Source: Ferrimonas aestuarii
GTDB lineage: Bacteria > Pseudomonadota > Gammaproteobacteria > Enterobacterales > Shewanellaceae
Direction: 5' to 3'
Length of the DNA: 64,000 nucleotides
Assembly: GCF_005116665.1 (NCBI RefSeq)
Contig: NZ_SWCJ01000012.1
Span: 1 to 64,000 of the forward strand
The position numbers and the translations under genes are program-made. This document shows positions 32,106-43,100 of the stretch, piece after piece. Within the stretch, counting starts at the first letter, position 1; each line of letters begins with the position of its first letter. The notes under the pieces are model-generated. The model ran no database searches. It saw only the letters and a program-made list of their open reading frames with translations, and was not told where the DNA came from.

Positions 32106-33430
32106 GCAGTTTATCCCTAGATTTTAGCCCTGACTTTCGGCCGTTGGCTGCCCGCATGCGGCCAACTAAGCTGGAGCACTACATCGGTCAGGAGCATCTG
32201 TTTGCCAAAGGCAAACCCCTTCGCCAAGCCCTTGAGGCTGGCCGTGCCCACTCCATGATCTTGTGGGGGCCACCGGGAACCGGTAAAACCACATTGGCCG
32301 AGCTGGTGGCGGAGTACTCCAACGCTCACGTCGAGCGCATCTCAGCGGTTACCTCTGGAGTAAAAGAGATTCGTGAAGCCATCGCCAAAGCCAAAGACGT
32401 GGCTCAGGCTCATGGCCGCAGAACCTTGCTATTCGTTGACGAAGTCCATCGCTTTAATAAGAGCCAACAAGACGCTTTTTTGCCCTTCATTGAAGATGGC
32501 ACGGTGATCTTCATCGGTGCCACCACAGAGAACCCATCGTTTGAGGTCAACAGTGCATTGCTGTCTCGGGCTCGAGTGTATGTGATTAAAAAGCTGTCCT
32601 CTGAAGCCATCGAAACCATCCTGCGAGATGCGGTAAACGATGTTGAGCGCGGCTTAGGTAAGCGCCAGCTTACCTTACCCGATGAGGTGGCCAGCGCCTT
32701 AGCTACGTTGGTTGATGGCGATGCCCGGCGAGCGCTGAACCTACTTGAACTGATGGCCGACATGAGTGATGACGGCCTGCTAACACTGGAACACCTCAGT
32801 GAAGTGGGCGGCGAGCCCATCGCTCGTTATGACAACAAAGGCGATCAGTTTTACGATCTTATCTCGGCGGTGCATAAGTCCGTTCGTGGCTCTAACCCGG
32901 ATGGAGCCCTATATTGGTTCTGCCGCATCTTAGAGGGCGGCGGCGATCCCCTGTATGTGGCTCGCCGGCTGTTGGCCATCGCCTCAGAAGATATCGGTAA
33001 CGCCGACCCGAGAGCCATGGACGTGGCACTAAATGCCTGGGATTGTTTTCACCGAGTCGGGCCTGCGGAAGGGGAGCGAGCCATCGCTCAAGCTATTTTG
33101 TACCTGGCGGCAGCGCCAAAGAGCAATGCCACTTATACCGCCTTTAAAGCGGCGCGGCGTCTGGCAAAAGAGACGCCGTATCTTGAGGTGCCAGTTCACT
33201 TACGTAATGCCCCAACCAAGTTGATGGCAGAGCTGGGGTATGGCGCCGAATATCGATATGCCCACGACGAACTGGGGGCCTATGCCAGTGGCGAGGTATA
33301 TCTGCCACCGGAGATCATGGATGCGACTTTCTATCAACCCAGCGAACGCGGCATGGAGAAACGCATCAAGGAAAAGCTGGATTATTTGGCGGAACTTGAC
33401 CGCCTAAGTGAGCAAAAACGCTATGAATAA
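32102..33430 (+). CDS. rarA: replication-associated recombination protein A
   Basis: 442 residues, AAA+ ATPase related to clamp loaders: Walker [10 protein letters not shown] (about 59), Walker [10 protein letters not shown] (about 109), and the C-terminal MgsA tetramerisation part. RarA (MgsA) acts at stalled forks with SSB. Its start overlaps the stop of lolA and its end overlaps crcB, so lolA-rarA-crcB form one transcription unit. Confidence 0.96.
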   Translation: MSSLSLDFSPDFRPLAARMRPTKLEHYIGQEHLFAKGKPLRQALEAGRAHSMILWGPPGTGKTTLAELVAEYSNAHVERISAVTSGVKEIREAIAKAKDVAQAHGRRTLLFVDEVHRFNKSQQDAFLPFIEDGTVIFIGATTENPSFEVNSALLSRARVYVIKKLSSEAIETILRDAVNDVERGLGKRQLTLPDEVASALATLVDGDARRALNLLELMADMSDDGLLTLEHLSEVGGEPIARYDNKGDQFYDLISAVHKSVRGSNPDGALYWFCRILEGGGDPLYVARRLLAIASEDIGNADPRAMDVALNAWDCFHRVGPAEGERAIAQAILYLAAAPKSNATYTAFKAARRLAKETPYLEVPVHLRNAPTKLMAELGYGAEYRYAHDELGAYASGEVYLPPEIMDATFYQPSERGMEKRIKEKLDYLAELDRLSEQKRYE

Positions 33431-33797
33431 TCTAATTGCGGTGGCCTTAGGTGGCGCAGTGGGAGCAAGCGCACGGTATGGTTTGTCATTATTAGCGATA
33501 AAGCTATTCGGAACTGGCTTTCCCTTTGGTACACTGATGGTCAACTGCATTGGCTCATTGATGATGGGCGCATTATATGCCTGGGGTGATGTGTCAGACT
33601 TGCCTCCCGCCTTAAAGGCATTTGTGGGGGTTGGCATGTTAGGGGCTTTGACCACCTTTTCCACCTTTTCCAATGAAACCCTTCTGCTCATGCAGGAAGG
33701 GGATATCGTCAAGGCGATGTTGAATGTTTTGCTGAACGTCGGGCTCTGTCTTGTGATGGTGTACGTCGGTCAGCAGTTGGTTTACGCACGAATTTAG
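33423..33797 (+). CDS. crcB: fluoride efflux channel
   Basis: 124 residues from the ATG at 33423, overlapping rarA by eight bases; a GTG five codons upstream is possible. It has four TM segments and the Fluc signature motifs [10 protein letters not shown] and T-L-M-V-N-C-I-G-S, then T-T-F-S-T-F-S-N-E, which lines the pore. As a dimer it exports fluoride. No fluoride riboswitch is near, because the gene sits inside an operon. Confidence 0.95.
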   Translation: MNNLIAVALGGAVGASARYGLSLLAIKLFGTGFPFGTLMVNCIGSLMMGALYAWGDVSDLPPALKAFVGVGMLGALTTFSTFSNETLLLMQEGDIVKAMLNVLLNVGLCLVMVYVGQQLVYARI

Positions 33798-35099
<1,302 letters not shown>

Positions 35100-35126
35100 T
35101 CGGTGAGTTAGCGACCAATATTTGAA

Positions 35127-35159
35127 AATCCCCTCAGGGTTTCCTGAGGGGATTTTTTT
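35127..35159 (+). terminator. terminator of serS
   Basis: AATCCCCTCAGG / CCTGAGGGGATT with a GTTT loop, then seven T. Confidence 0.92.
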
Positions 35160-35444
35160 ATGACTTGATTTCGACAAATTAACTTTTAAATTCGGGCCAA
35201 ATTAGCCAGTTTAATCGATTGATAACGGGCTTAGACGGTGACCACCTGTGGCGGTTATGGTGCTGATTAAATAAACCTCACTCAGTCAAAAACGCCCCTT
35301 TTTGGGCGTCAAATTCCCTTGGTGAACTTTGGGTTTTGGAATAATTTCAGATCAGCGGTTTTCGGCTAGGTCGTACCTTTCCGGACCACTCAGAGGAAGC
35401 AGATATTCAAGGAGGAGTAATAACAATAAGAGTATCGAGGTCAT
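35160..35444 (+). other. gltS upstream region with an orphan hairpin
   Basis: No gene is visible in these 285 bases. A hairpin ACGCCC/GGGCGT (35292-35309) with a CTTTTT loop is followed on the minus strand by five T, so it resembles a terminator for a leftward transcript for which I see no gene. A strong AAGGAGG at about 35410 lies 30 bases before the gltS ATG with no start codon behind it. The gltS promoter is expected here. Confidence 0.4.
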
Positions 35445-36668
35445 ATGAGTCACGTTATATCCGTTGGCCCACTGGAGTCGTTTCTAGTTGCCATCAGTGT
35501 GCTGTTTTTAGGCCACAGCATTAATGCCAAATTTCCTATCTTAAAGCGTTTCAATATCCCCGAGCCCATTGTTGGAGGCTTGGTGGTGGCAGCTTTCATT
35601 ACGGCTTTGCACTTCAATCAGGTGGAGCTGAAGTTTGACCTGCCGCTGCAAAACACCTTCATGTTGATGTTCTTCGCCACCGTTGGCTTATCGGCAAACT
35701 ACACCCAGCTGTTAAAGGGTGGGGCGAAGGTGTTTCTGTTTTTGGCCATCGCCTCGGTGTTCATTGTCTTGCAAAACGCCGTTGGTATTTCATTGGCAAC
35801 CCTGCTGGGGCTTGACCCACTAATGGGCTTGATTGCCGGCTCCATAACCCTAACCGGCGGTCATGGAACCGGTGCGGCTTGGGCGCAGACGCTTGAGCAA
35901 AACTACGGCTTGAGCAATACCTTGGAGATCGCCATGGCGTCGGCTACTTTTGGCCTGATCATGGGCGGCATCATCGGCAGTCCAGTAGCGCAGCGGCTCA
36001 TCAACAAGCGAAAGCTCAGCTCTCAATATGGCTGTGGCGATAAAATTAGGCCCCACCCTGAAGTGGCGACGTTTCAAGATAACGATCAAGAAAAGGTAAC
36101 CGCTAATAAGATCATTGAGATGCTGTTTATCATGGCGCTGTGTGTTACCGGTGCTAAGTATCTGGAAACCTGGGTCAGTGGTTTTGATATTGCGTGGTTA
36201 ACCATACCGGATTTCGTGTATGCGCTGTTTATTGGCGTGGTGGTCACCAACCTGCTGGAAGTCACCAAGGTGCGCCACATCGATACCGAAACCATCGACA
36301 TCTTAGGTACGGTGTCGTTGTCGCTGTTTTTGGCGATGGCGTTGATGAGCCTGAAGCTGTGGAACGTGTTTGATCTGGCCATTCCGTTTCTAATCATCCT
36401 GACGGTGCAGTCGCTGATCATCGGCCTGTTTACCTATTGGGTGACCTTTAGGCTGATGGGCAGCAATTACGACGCGGCAGTGATCGCCAGCGGCCATTGT
36501 GGTTTTGGTTTGGGCGCTACCCCAACGGCGGTGATGAACATGGGGTCCGTGGTGAACCGATTCGGCCCGTCGCCTCAGGCGTTTATGGTGGTGCCCATTG
36601 TGGGGGCCTTCTTTATCGACATTGTGAACCTGATGATTTTGCAGGCCTACCTAGCAATTATTGGGTGA
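35445..36668 (+). CDS. gltS: sodium/glutamate symporter
   Basis: 407 residues, about ten TM segments in two inverted halves. Two conserved re-entrant motifs are visible: G-G-H-G-T-G-A-A-W-A (about 145) and G-H-C-G-F-G-L-G-A-T-P-T-A (about 349). It takes up glutamate with sodium. Alone on its strand between two terminators. Confidence 0.94.
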   Translation: MSHVISVGPLESFLVAISVLFLGHSINAKFPILKRFNIPEPIVGGLVVAAFITALHFNQVELKFDLPLQNTFMLMFFATVGLSANYTQLLKGGAKVFLFLAIASVFIVLQNAVGISLATLLGLDPLMGLIAGSITLTGGHGTGAAWAQTLEQNYGLSNTLEIAMASATFGLIMGGIIGSPVAQRLINKRKLSSQYGCGDKIRPHPEVATFQDNDQEKVTANKIIEMLFIMALCVTGAKYLETWVSGFDIAWLTIPDFVYALFIGVVVTNLLEVTKVRHIDTETIDILGTVSLSLFLAMALMSLKLWNVFDLAIPFLIILTVQSLIIGLFTYWVTFRLMGSNYDAAVIASGHCGFGLGATPTAVMNMGSVVNRFGPSPQAFMVVPIVGAFFIDIVNLMILQAYLAIIG

Positions 36669-36674
36669 ACAAAA

Positions 36675-36698
36675 AAAGCGCCTCGTCTGAGGCGCTTT
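36675..36698. terminator. bidirectional terminator between gltS and the DUF6702 gene
   Basis: AAAGCGCCTC / GAGGCGCTTT with loop GTCT has a seven-A run to its left (T-run for the leftward transcript) and a short T-run to its right. Confidence 0.85.
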
Positions 36699-36718
36699 GT
36701 GAATGGCCAAAACGGCAG

Positions 36719-37210
36719 TTACAGCCGAATCTTGCCTTGTCCCTGACGAATTTGCATGCTGTCAGGGGCGGTGAGCTTAAGGGCGGTTTTGAGCTTGCCG
36801 CCGAGGTTGATGGTGTTGACCTGGGACGGCTCAAGCTCCATTAAGACTTGATTGGACACGCACAGTTGGCTGCCAAGCTGTGAGCGCTCAACCTCCTGAT
36901 AGATCCACACATCACGCACTTCCGCTTCCACGCCAACCCAGTCTAGGGAAGTGGCGTTTTCGCAGCCGAGGCCAAAGTTGGCGTTCAAATAGCGCTCAAG
37001 GCGGCCTTCGGCGCTGCTGAAATCCTCGGCGCCCTGAAGGTTTAGAGCGCGAGCCAGATCATTGGCGCTGTAGCGGTGCACAATTTCGATGCGTTCGCCG
37101 TCTTGGCTTAAGCTGAGGTCGGTCATGCCAAAGTGATATTGATGGGCGCTGCTGGCCGAACTCCATAGAGACAGCAGCAGAGACAATGTCAGTAAGCTAA
37201 GCGGCTTCAT
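36719..37210 (-). CDS. DUF6702-like periplasmic protein
   Basis: 163 residues. A signal peptide (about 1-21, ending S-S-A) precedes A-H-Q-Y-H-F-G-M-T-D-L, which is the start pattern of the DUF6702 family. The rest is beta-rich, with two cysteines (about 107 and 142) that could form a disulfide. Its start overlaps the stop of the M1 peptidase gene by four bases, so the two proteins are made together. This pairing is common in marine gammaproteobacteria and suggests a helper or accessory role, but its function is unknown. Confidence 0.7.
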   Translation of the reverse strand: MKPLSLLTLSLLLSLWSSASSAHQYHFGMTDLSLSQDGERIEIVHRYSANDLARALNLQGAEDFSSAEGRLERYLNANFGLGCENATSLDWVGVEAEVRDVWIYQEVERSQLGSQLCVSNQVLMELEPSQVNTINLGGKLKTALKLTAPDSMQIRQGQGKIRL

Positions 37211-39579
37211 TGGTCACCCTCAGTGCTGTTGGCGTCTTCGGTTTTTAGCGGCTCGGCGTATTTCTGCATCAGGTTTTTCTTTTTCTTCTGCTTAAACAGC
37301 TGCAAACGAGACTGACTGATCTGCCTTGGGTAGTGGTTGTTCTGGGTATCGACATCCGCCGTTTGCCAGTATGGGTCAACCTCAACTTGGGTCAGGAGCT
37401 TATGAGGAGGACGCAGCAGCATCTTAGTAACTTGCTTGCTGTTTTTAACCCAGATCTCCGCCGGCAGATACAGCTCTTCAAAGCTGCCGTCGTCATAGCT
37501 GAGCTTCAATAGAATCGGCATCACCAAGCCGCCGAGGTTACTGAAGTCGAGCAGGTAGACGTTGTGCTTCTCTTTCAGCAGCTCTTGCTCGAACGGCTCC
37601 AGCTTTGCGAGGTCTTTGTGATACTTGTTGCGATCCGCATTGGTGGCGGTGAACTGGTCGTGTTCGTTATAAAAGTCGTGCAGCTCCGGCTTGCCGTCGA
37701 TAAAGCGTGCCACTTCCGAGTTGCGCTGGCTGGTGATGCTCTCGGGCTTGTCGTGATGCTGTTGGCGCTTCCATTGCGACTCCACATCGGGATCTTGAGT
37801 GTTAACCGTGTAGTGGCGCACGTCATCGATGCTGATGTCCACGTGGTCGGTGCTGTAGAACCAGCCACGCCAGAACCAGTCCAGATCGGTGCCTGAAGCG
37901 TCCTCCATGGTGCGGAAGAAATCGGCGGGCATGGGCCGCTTGTACTTCCAGCGCTGGGCGTATTCACGGAAGGCAAAGTCAAACAGTTCGCGGCCTAAGA
38001 TGGTTTCCCGCAAAATGTTCAAAGCGGTTGCTGGCTTGGAGTACGCATTGGGACCAAACTGCAAAATCGACTCAGAATTGGTCATGATCGGCACTTGATT
38101 GCTGCTCTTCATGTAACTGGTGATGTGCCGAGGTTCGCCGCCACGAGAGGGGTAATCTTCCTCCCAGCGCTGCTCTGCCAGATATTGCACGAAGGTGTTC
38201 AGGCCTTCGTCCATCCACGCCCACTGACGTTCGTCGGAGTTGACGATCATCGGGTAATAGATATGGCCAATCTCATGGATGATCACCGTGATAAGACCGT
38301 ATTTGGTGCGGCGAGACCAAGTGCGGTCGCTGCGATCTTCTTCATTGATCTCTGGGCGAGGGCCATTGAAGGTGATCATCGGGTATTCCATGCCGCCTAC
38401 CGGACCGTTTACCGAAATCGCCACCGGGTAGGGGTAATCGAAGCTGTAGTCGTTGTAGACGTCGATGGTGTGAATGATGGAGGCGGTGGAGTACTTATCC
38501 CACAGCGGCGTGGCTTCCTCTGGGTAGAAAGACATCGCCAAGGTGTCGGTGGCGCCTTTCTGATAACCCTGAGCGTCCCACAGGAACTTACGGGAGCCCG
38601 CCCAAGCGAAGTCGCGCACCTTATCGGCCTTAAATTTCCAGGTTTTGGTGCCTTTACCTCGGCGCTTTTCGTTCTCGAGCGCCTCTTCCAGGGTGATGAT
38701 GTAAACCGGTTTGTCGGCGTCTTTGGCTTGCTCGAGGCGTTTGCGCTGGGCTTTGGTTAGGACCTGTTTGGGGTTCTCCAAGGTGCCGGTAGCGGCAACC
38801 ACAAAGTCCTCCGGTACGGTAATGGCCACCTCATAATCGCCAAACTCTAGGGTGAATTCACCGTGGCGCAGGAATGGCTTGTTGTGCCAGCCGTTGGCAT
38901 CACTGTAGGCGGCCATACGGGGGAACCACTGGGCCACTTCATAGAGGCGGTTTTCGTCACGCTCGAAGTACTCGTAACCACTGCGACCGCCAAGAACCTT
39001 CTGCTCATGGATTTGATAATTCCAGTGGATATCAAACTCCACATCGTCTCCGGATTTCAGTGGCGTTGGTAGGTCAATACGCATCAGGGTATCGACTACT
39101 GTGTAGTTCAGGGCTTTGCCATTGGCTAGCGCGACCTTAGTCAGCTCAATGCCACCGGGGTGACGCTGCCCCTCTACCGAAGATCGGAAGCTGCGCATAT
39201 CGATGCGATTGGCTTTGTCGCCCTCTCTAGGAACGCTGGTGGTCTTCATTCGGTTGGCCATGGAGTCCTGACGGAACTTATTGGCGTCCAATAGTAGCCA
39301 CAGGTAACGCAGGGTGTCTGGTGAGTTGTTCTGGTAGCGGATGCGCTCTTGGCCACTTAGGCGCTGGGTCGCATCATCGAGGCTGACTTTGATGTTGTAG
39401 TCTGCCTGCTGCTGCCAATACTGATGGCCTGGTGCACCGGAGGCGGTTCGGTAGGTGTTGGGCGTTGGCAGTTCGGCGTCTAGCTGGCGAAACTTATCGC
39501 CGGTGAGGGTAAGCGGATCCGCCGCCATCACTGCCGCGCTAAATAGGGCGCTGGCTAGAAGTAGGGTTCGAGTAAGCAC
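37207..39579 (-). CDS. M1-family metallopeptidase (secreted aminopeptidase-like)
   Basis: 790 residues from a GTG at 39579, which gives a normal signal peptide (L-T-R-T-L-L-L-A-S-A-L-F-S-A-A-V-M-A-A). A frame-compatible ATG at 39612 lies inside the inverted repeat of the adjacent MITE-like element and would add eleven odd residues, so I reject it. The zinc site H-E-I-G-H is at about 435-439 (DNA 38263-38277), with the third ligand Glu in W-M-D-E-G-L-N-T-F. The GAMEN-type motif reads G-G-M-E-Y-P (about 393). It should trim N-terminal residues from peptides in the periplasm. The C-terminal 200 residues are Lys- and Gln-rich. Confidence 0.88.
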   Translation of the reverse strand: MLTRTLLLASALFSAAVMAADPLTLTGDKFRQLDAELPTPNTYRTASGAPGHQYWQQQADYNIKVSLDDATQRLSGQERIRYQNNSPDTLRYLWLLLDANKFRQDSMANRMKTTSVPREGDKANRIDMRSFRSSVEGQRHPGGIELTKVALANGKALNYTVVDTLMRIDLPTPLKSGDDVEFDIHWNYQIHEQKVLGGRSGYEYFERDENRLYEVAQWFPRMAAYSDANGWHNKPFLRHGEFTLEFGDYEVAITVPEDFVVAATGTLENPKQVLTKAQRKRLEQAKDADKPVYIITLEEALENEKRRGKGTKTWKFKADKVRDFAWAGSRKFLWDAQGYQKGATDTLAMSFYPEEATPLWDKYSTASIIHTIDVYNDYSFDYPYPVAISVNGPVGGMEYPMITFNGPRPEINEEDRSDRTWSRRTKYGLITVIIHEIGHIYYPMIVNSDERQWAWMDEGLNTFVQYLAEQRWEEDYPSRGGEPRHITSYMKSSNQVPIMTNSESILQFGPNAYSKPATALNILRETILGRELFDFAFREYAQRWKYKRPMPADFFRTMEDASGTDLDWFWRGWFYSTDHVDISIDDVRHYTVNTQDPDVESQWKRQQHHDKPESITSQRNSEVARFIDGKPELHDFYNEHDQFTATNADRNKYHKDLAKLEPFEQELLKEKHNVYLLDFSNLGGLVMPILLKLSYDDGSFEELYLPAEIWVKNSKQVTKMLLRPPHKLLTQVEVDPYWQTADVDTQNNHYPRQISQSRLQLFKQKKKKNLMQKYAEPLKTEDANSTEGDQ

Positions 39580-39601
39580 GGGTGTTCCAATTGTTAGTAT
39601 T

Positions 39602-39865
39602 ATACCAATCACATTAATGTTCTGTGCAGTTCAGAAGCCCTCACAAGTTCTGAATCAAGGCAGCGTTGCGAAGGAATGTAGGTACCTTTTGAACAACGCT
39701 AACGCAGAGTCAGGGTTTGTGAGGGCTTCCCGGAGGGCTGATTTAATCGGCCCTCATACTGCGTTAGTAAATCTCACTTTAGATCCACTAGAGCTTCGCT
39801 TTACTGCCTTGTCTGAGAACCGATTAACTTCAGCTGAATGATCAGACCATTAGTGTGATTGGTAT
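39602..39865. repeat. MITE-like element with about 30-bp terminal inverted repeats
   Basis: The left end ATACCAATCACATTAATG and the inverse of the right end ATACCAATCACACTAATG differ at one base, and similarity continues inward (TCTG.CA.TTCAG). Inside are more inverted repeats: GAAGCCCTCACAA (39634-39646) against TTGTGAGGGCTTC (39718-39730), and GAGGGC/GCCCTC. There is no long ORF. TGTTAG occurs just outside both ends and might be a target duplication, though a few bases intervene on the left. It abuts the M1 peptidase start and so may carry its promoter. Confidence 0.75.
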
Positions 39866-40057
39866 TGTTAGCTTTAAGGAGTGACACTGTAACACAGAGG
39901 TAAACCGATTGATTAATCGGATAAAAGTACTCGCTAGTCACTGTTTGGTGACCATTGGGAATTGCCGACAGAAGCTGGTGTGGCCGTTTATTGGGCAGTG
40001 CGAAGATCTAGCGATGGCGGCAAAGTCCAGTGTGAAAAACTGTGTAAATGAATGTGA
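39866..40057. other. intergenic region without a gene
   Basis: No ORF with a good start. It contains the palindrome CCGATT/AATCGG (39905-39920) and, together with the MITE, the region upstream of the M1 peptidase. I see nothing else to name. Confidence 0.4.
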
Positions 40058-40088
40058 AACGCCCTAGGTTTATTCAACCTAGGGCGTT
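40058..40088 (-). terminator. hairpin terminator of the metzincin lipoprotein gene
   Basis: The arms AACGCCCTAGGTT and AACCTAGGGCGTT form a perfect 13-bp stem with loop TATTC. TTCACATTC follows on the minus strand, so the U-tract is weak, but the stem is strong and lies 40 bases past the stop. Confidence 0.75.
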
Positions 40089-40127
40089 GATTAATCAGAC
40101 AACCGTGATTCGGTTAGTCATGATGCT

Positions 40128-43100
40128 TTATAGCACTGGAAGGTAGGTCAAAACACGGTAGTCGCGCTCTAACTGTTTATCCAGAATTTCACCAACGGTG
40201 CCGTTTGACAGTTTGGTGGCCAACGTAGCGGCATCGGCACTGGCTTTGAAGGCTTCAACTTCGCCAATGCGAGCAATCAACTGCAGGGCCAACACGTTTT
40301 CGCTGGTAGCTACGTAGATGCGCCCGTTATGGGCAATCTCCGCTTTCTTCTCCAAAGCGACGTCGTTCATGTGGATGCCCACATGTTCACGCCATTTACG
40401 TGCTTTTTCGAAGCCTTGGTAGTCACTGTCTTGAGAAGCCAGATCCACTTGACGCAGAACCATCTGCAATAGGTTGCTCTTACCTTTCGGGTAACCGCTG
40501 CGGTCGGTGTCAAAACCAAAGTAGCGGGCAACACTGCGAGCATAGTTTGGCAGAGGCTCAATGCTCTGATCTGCAAAATCTACGAAGTTTGGCATGTACT
40601 GTTGCAGCTCACCACTGGCACCGCAGTACTGGGTGAACAGAGGCTTGTCGCCCAGGCTCAGCCCGGTACCATCGGCCATGGCGATCTTACACAGCATGTC
40701 TTCGAAAACCGGTTCGATTTGTGGCAGATCAACCAGAGCTTTATAACCACGACTGCTGGTGCTACGAGGGGTTGTGCGGGAAACAAGAGCACGCACTGCC
40801 AGCAGTTTGTCTGGCCATACGCCCAGAACGTCACGCTCATTGACGTAAGGGTGGTTTGGAGAAGACTCAGGAGCTTTGATGCCGTTAAGCAAGCGACCGG
40901 AGAACTTCACGTCACCAACGTACAGTTGTCCTTGATAGTTGCTGTTGATCTTGGATTTAAAGATCAGCTCTTTTAACGCTTCTGGTGAATCGGAGTACTT
41001 GCTGATCACCTCGCCTGGCTGCAGTTTGTATTCCAGATCATCAGAATGGAATCGATAGCTTTCCAGAACATCGGCAAAATTGTAGCTTTGACGCAGTGCT
41101 GGGGTGTCGTCTGAGATCCAGTTGTAAGTTACTTCAACGGCAGCATCGCTCTCTCCCATCAGGGTTAAGAACAGCTTACCGGCATGATCAACAGGGCGCT
41201 GATAGCGGCAATACCATGCGTCTTCACCGGCGGCTGACTTTTGAGCGCAATCGCTGGCGATGAAGTTGTCTGGCGTGCCATACAGGCTGGTAAACACCTC
41301 TTCCATGGAGCTGATGTCTTCGACAAACTGGCGGATGTCATCAAACAAGCGCTTACGGCGCACGGTGTAGTTTAGTGAATGATCCTCGTACAGTGACTGA
41401 CGGTTGTGGCGCAAGTTGCTGGTTTCATAACTGTCTTCATAACGTTCGATGTAGAAGTCAGCAATCTCTTCCAGTGTGCCACCGGCGTCGCTGCGGTTGC
41501 AGTTTGAGTTTAGGGTAACGTGACCGTCGGTACAGAAGTTGTAACGGCGTAGCTCATGGTTTTGCTCGACATTGAACAGCGCACCAAAGCGAGTCTCGCC
41601 ATTAACGATGCCTTTGCGCAGCTCTTCACGACGTTTGGCATCTTCCTCTTTGAGAGAGACAAACTCCCCATCCTTCTTCTCCACTTCACGGGCATACGCA
41701 AAGCGTAAAGCCGCAAGGTCGTAGGGTTCGAAGGTTGTGGCAAAGCGGTTAACGTTGTAATCCATTTGGCTAGAGAATTCAGCGTTTACCGTTAGGTCCG
41801 GATAACCGGCGTCGGTGAAGGCTTTGTCCATCATCGCCATCTGTTCTTCGGTGAACAGATTGTCTTTGTCAGTGCTGCCTGAGAAGTTGTGACGTAAGCC
41901 AAAGTTGTGGCCCAATTCGTGGGTCAGCGTGCCGGCGAATGCTTGCGCAGCCAGCTTGGTGGTGAGCTCATCTTGCAGGTCAACAGGCAGGGTTTCAAAA
42001 GCAACCAGCTTGCTGCCAATCTCTTGGTTTTCCCAAAGTTCTGGGCGCTTCCAGTCGATCTTGTGATCTTTGATACCGGCAGGCAATTGGCGAGCCGAGC
42101 CACCTTCAGCGTAGACGTTGTCTAGGTGCATCATGGTGTTTTCAGACCAGTAGCTTCGAGTGTCTCGATCGTAGTCGACAAGCTCATCGAACTCTTGATT
42201 GTCTTTCACCAGTGCTGGAAGGGTGATCGCTTGTGCAGCTAAGGTTTGTTTGCCTTGTGCGGGCTGCTCAATGGTCGAAGTATCAACCTTGTTGACAGGT
42301 TGAGGCTGTTCAAGATCAAGGTTATTGCTCTTGCCGTAGTCCACTCCTGTCAATGCGGTTGTGGTGTCCGCATCCAGTCGGCCACGGTTGTAGTCCAGTC
42401 GAACTTGGCGGTAGTAGCGAACGGCGCCCTGTTTCAGGTTCGAGCTGTACTGGTTCACTCGACCGCTAATGATTTCACCGGTCAGTGGGTTAGCTGCTGA
42501 TGGACCATAGCCCGCCAGACCGTTATCCAGTGGTTGGTCAAACAGAGTGATGTTGCTGTAACGAAGATCGCCATGACGTTTTTCGTTGGCTTGCTCTAGT
42601 TTGATCTCTGGGAAACCGGTGTTGAACAGCTTATTTTGAATGTTGATGGCAGTAACACTTTCGTTTGCCGCATCCAAGTATGCCTTGTTCTTCGCTTCGA
42701 AGAAGTTATTGCTCAAGTAGTAGGTAATACTATCTTTAGCTGGGTTGAAGCGATTCATGTAGGTGCGAACGTAGCCATCAACACCGTCGCTGTCGGTGGC
42801 ATCACGGTACTGGTGACTGGAGGTAAAGTAGCCGTAGGTACCTTTTTCGTTTTCGCTGTACGGGATCTCCTCATAACCTTCGCTCGCCAACTGGTCCAGC
42901 GCCACGATGGAGATGTACTCAGTGGTGGTAAAGGAGAGGTTATCTAAACTGCCGTTATAGAACTGATTGATGCAGGACATGGTGGCTTGATAGGTGTGCT
43001 CAATCTCAAAGTTGATCACACCGGTTTCGAGATCCATCTCGTAACCTTTCCAGTCGTCGGCGCGAACCAGTCGAGGCGCTTCAGTCTCGGTAACGCATTC

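Noticed and set aside
39579..39612. ATG start for the M1 peptidase at 39612
   Set aside because: It lies within the terminal repeat of the MITE-like element and would precede a normal signal peptide by eleven residues.
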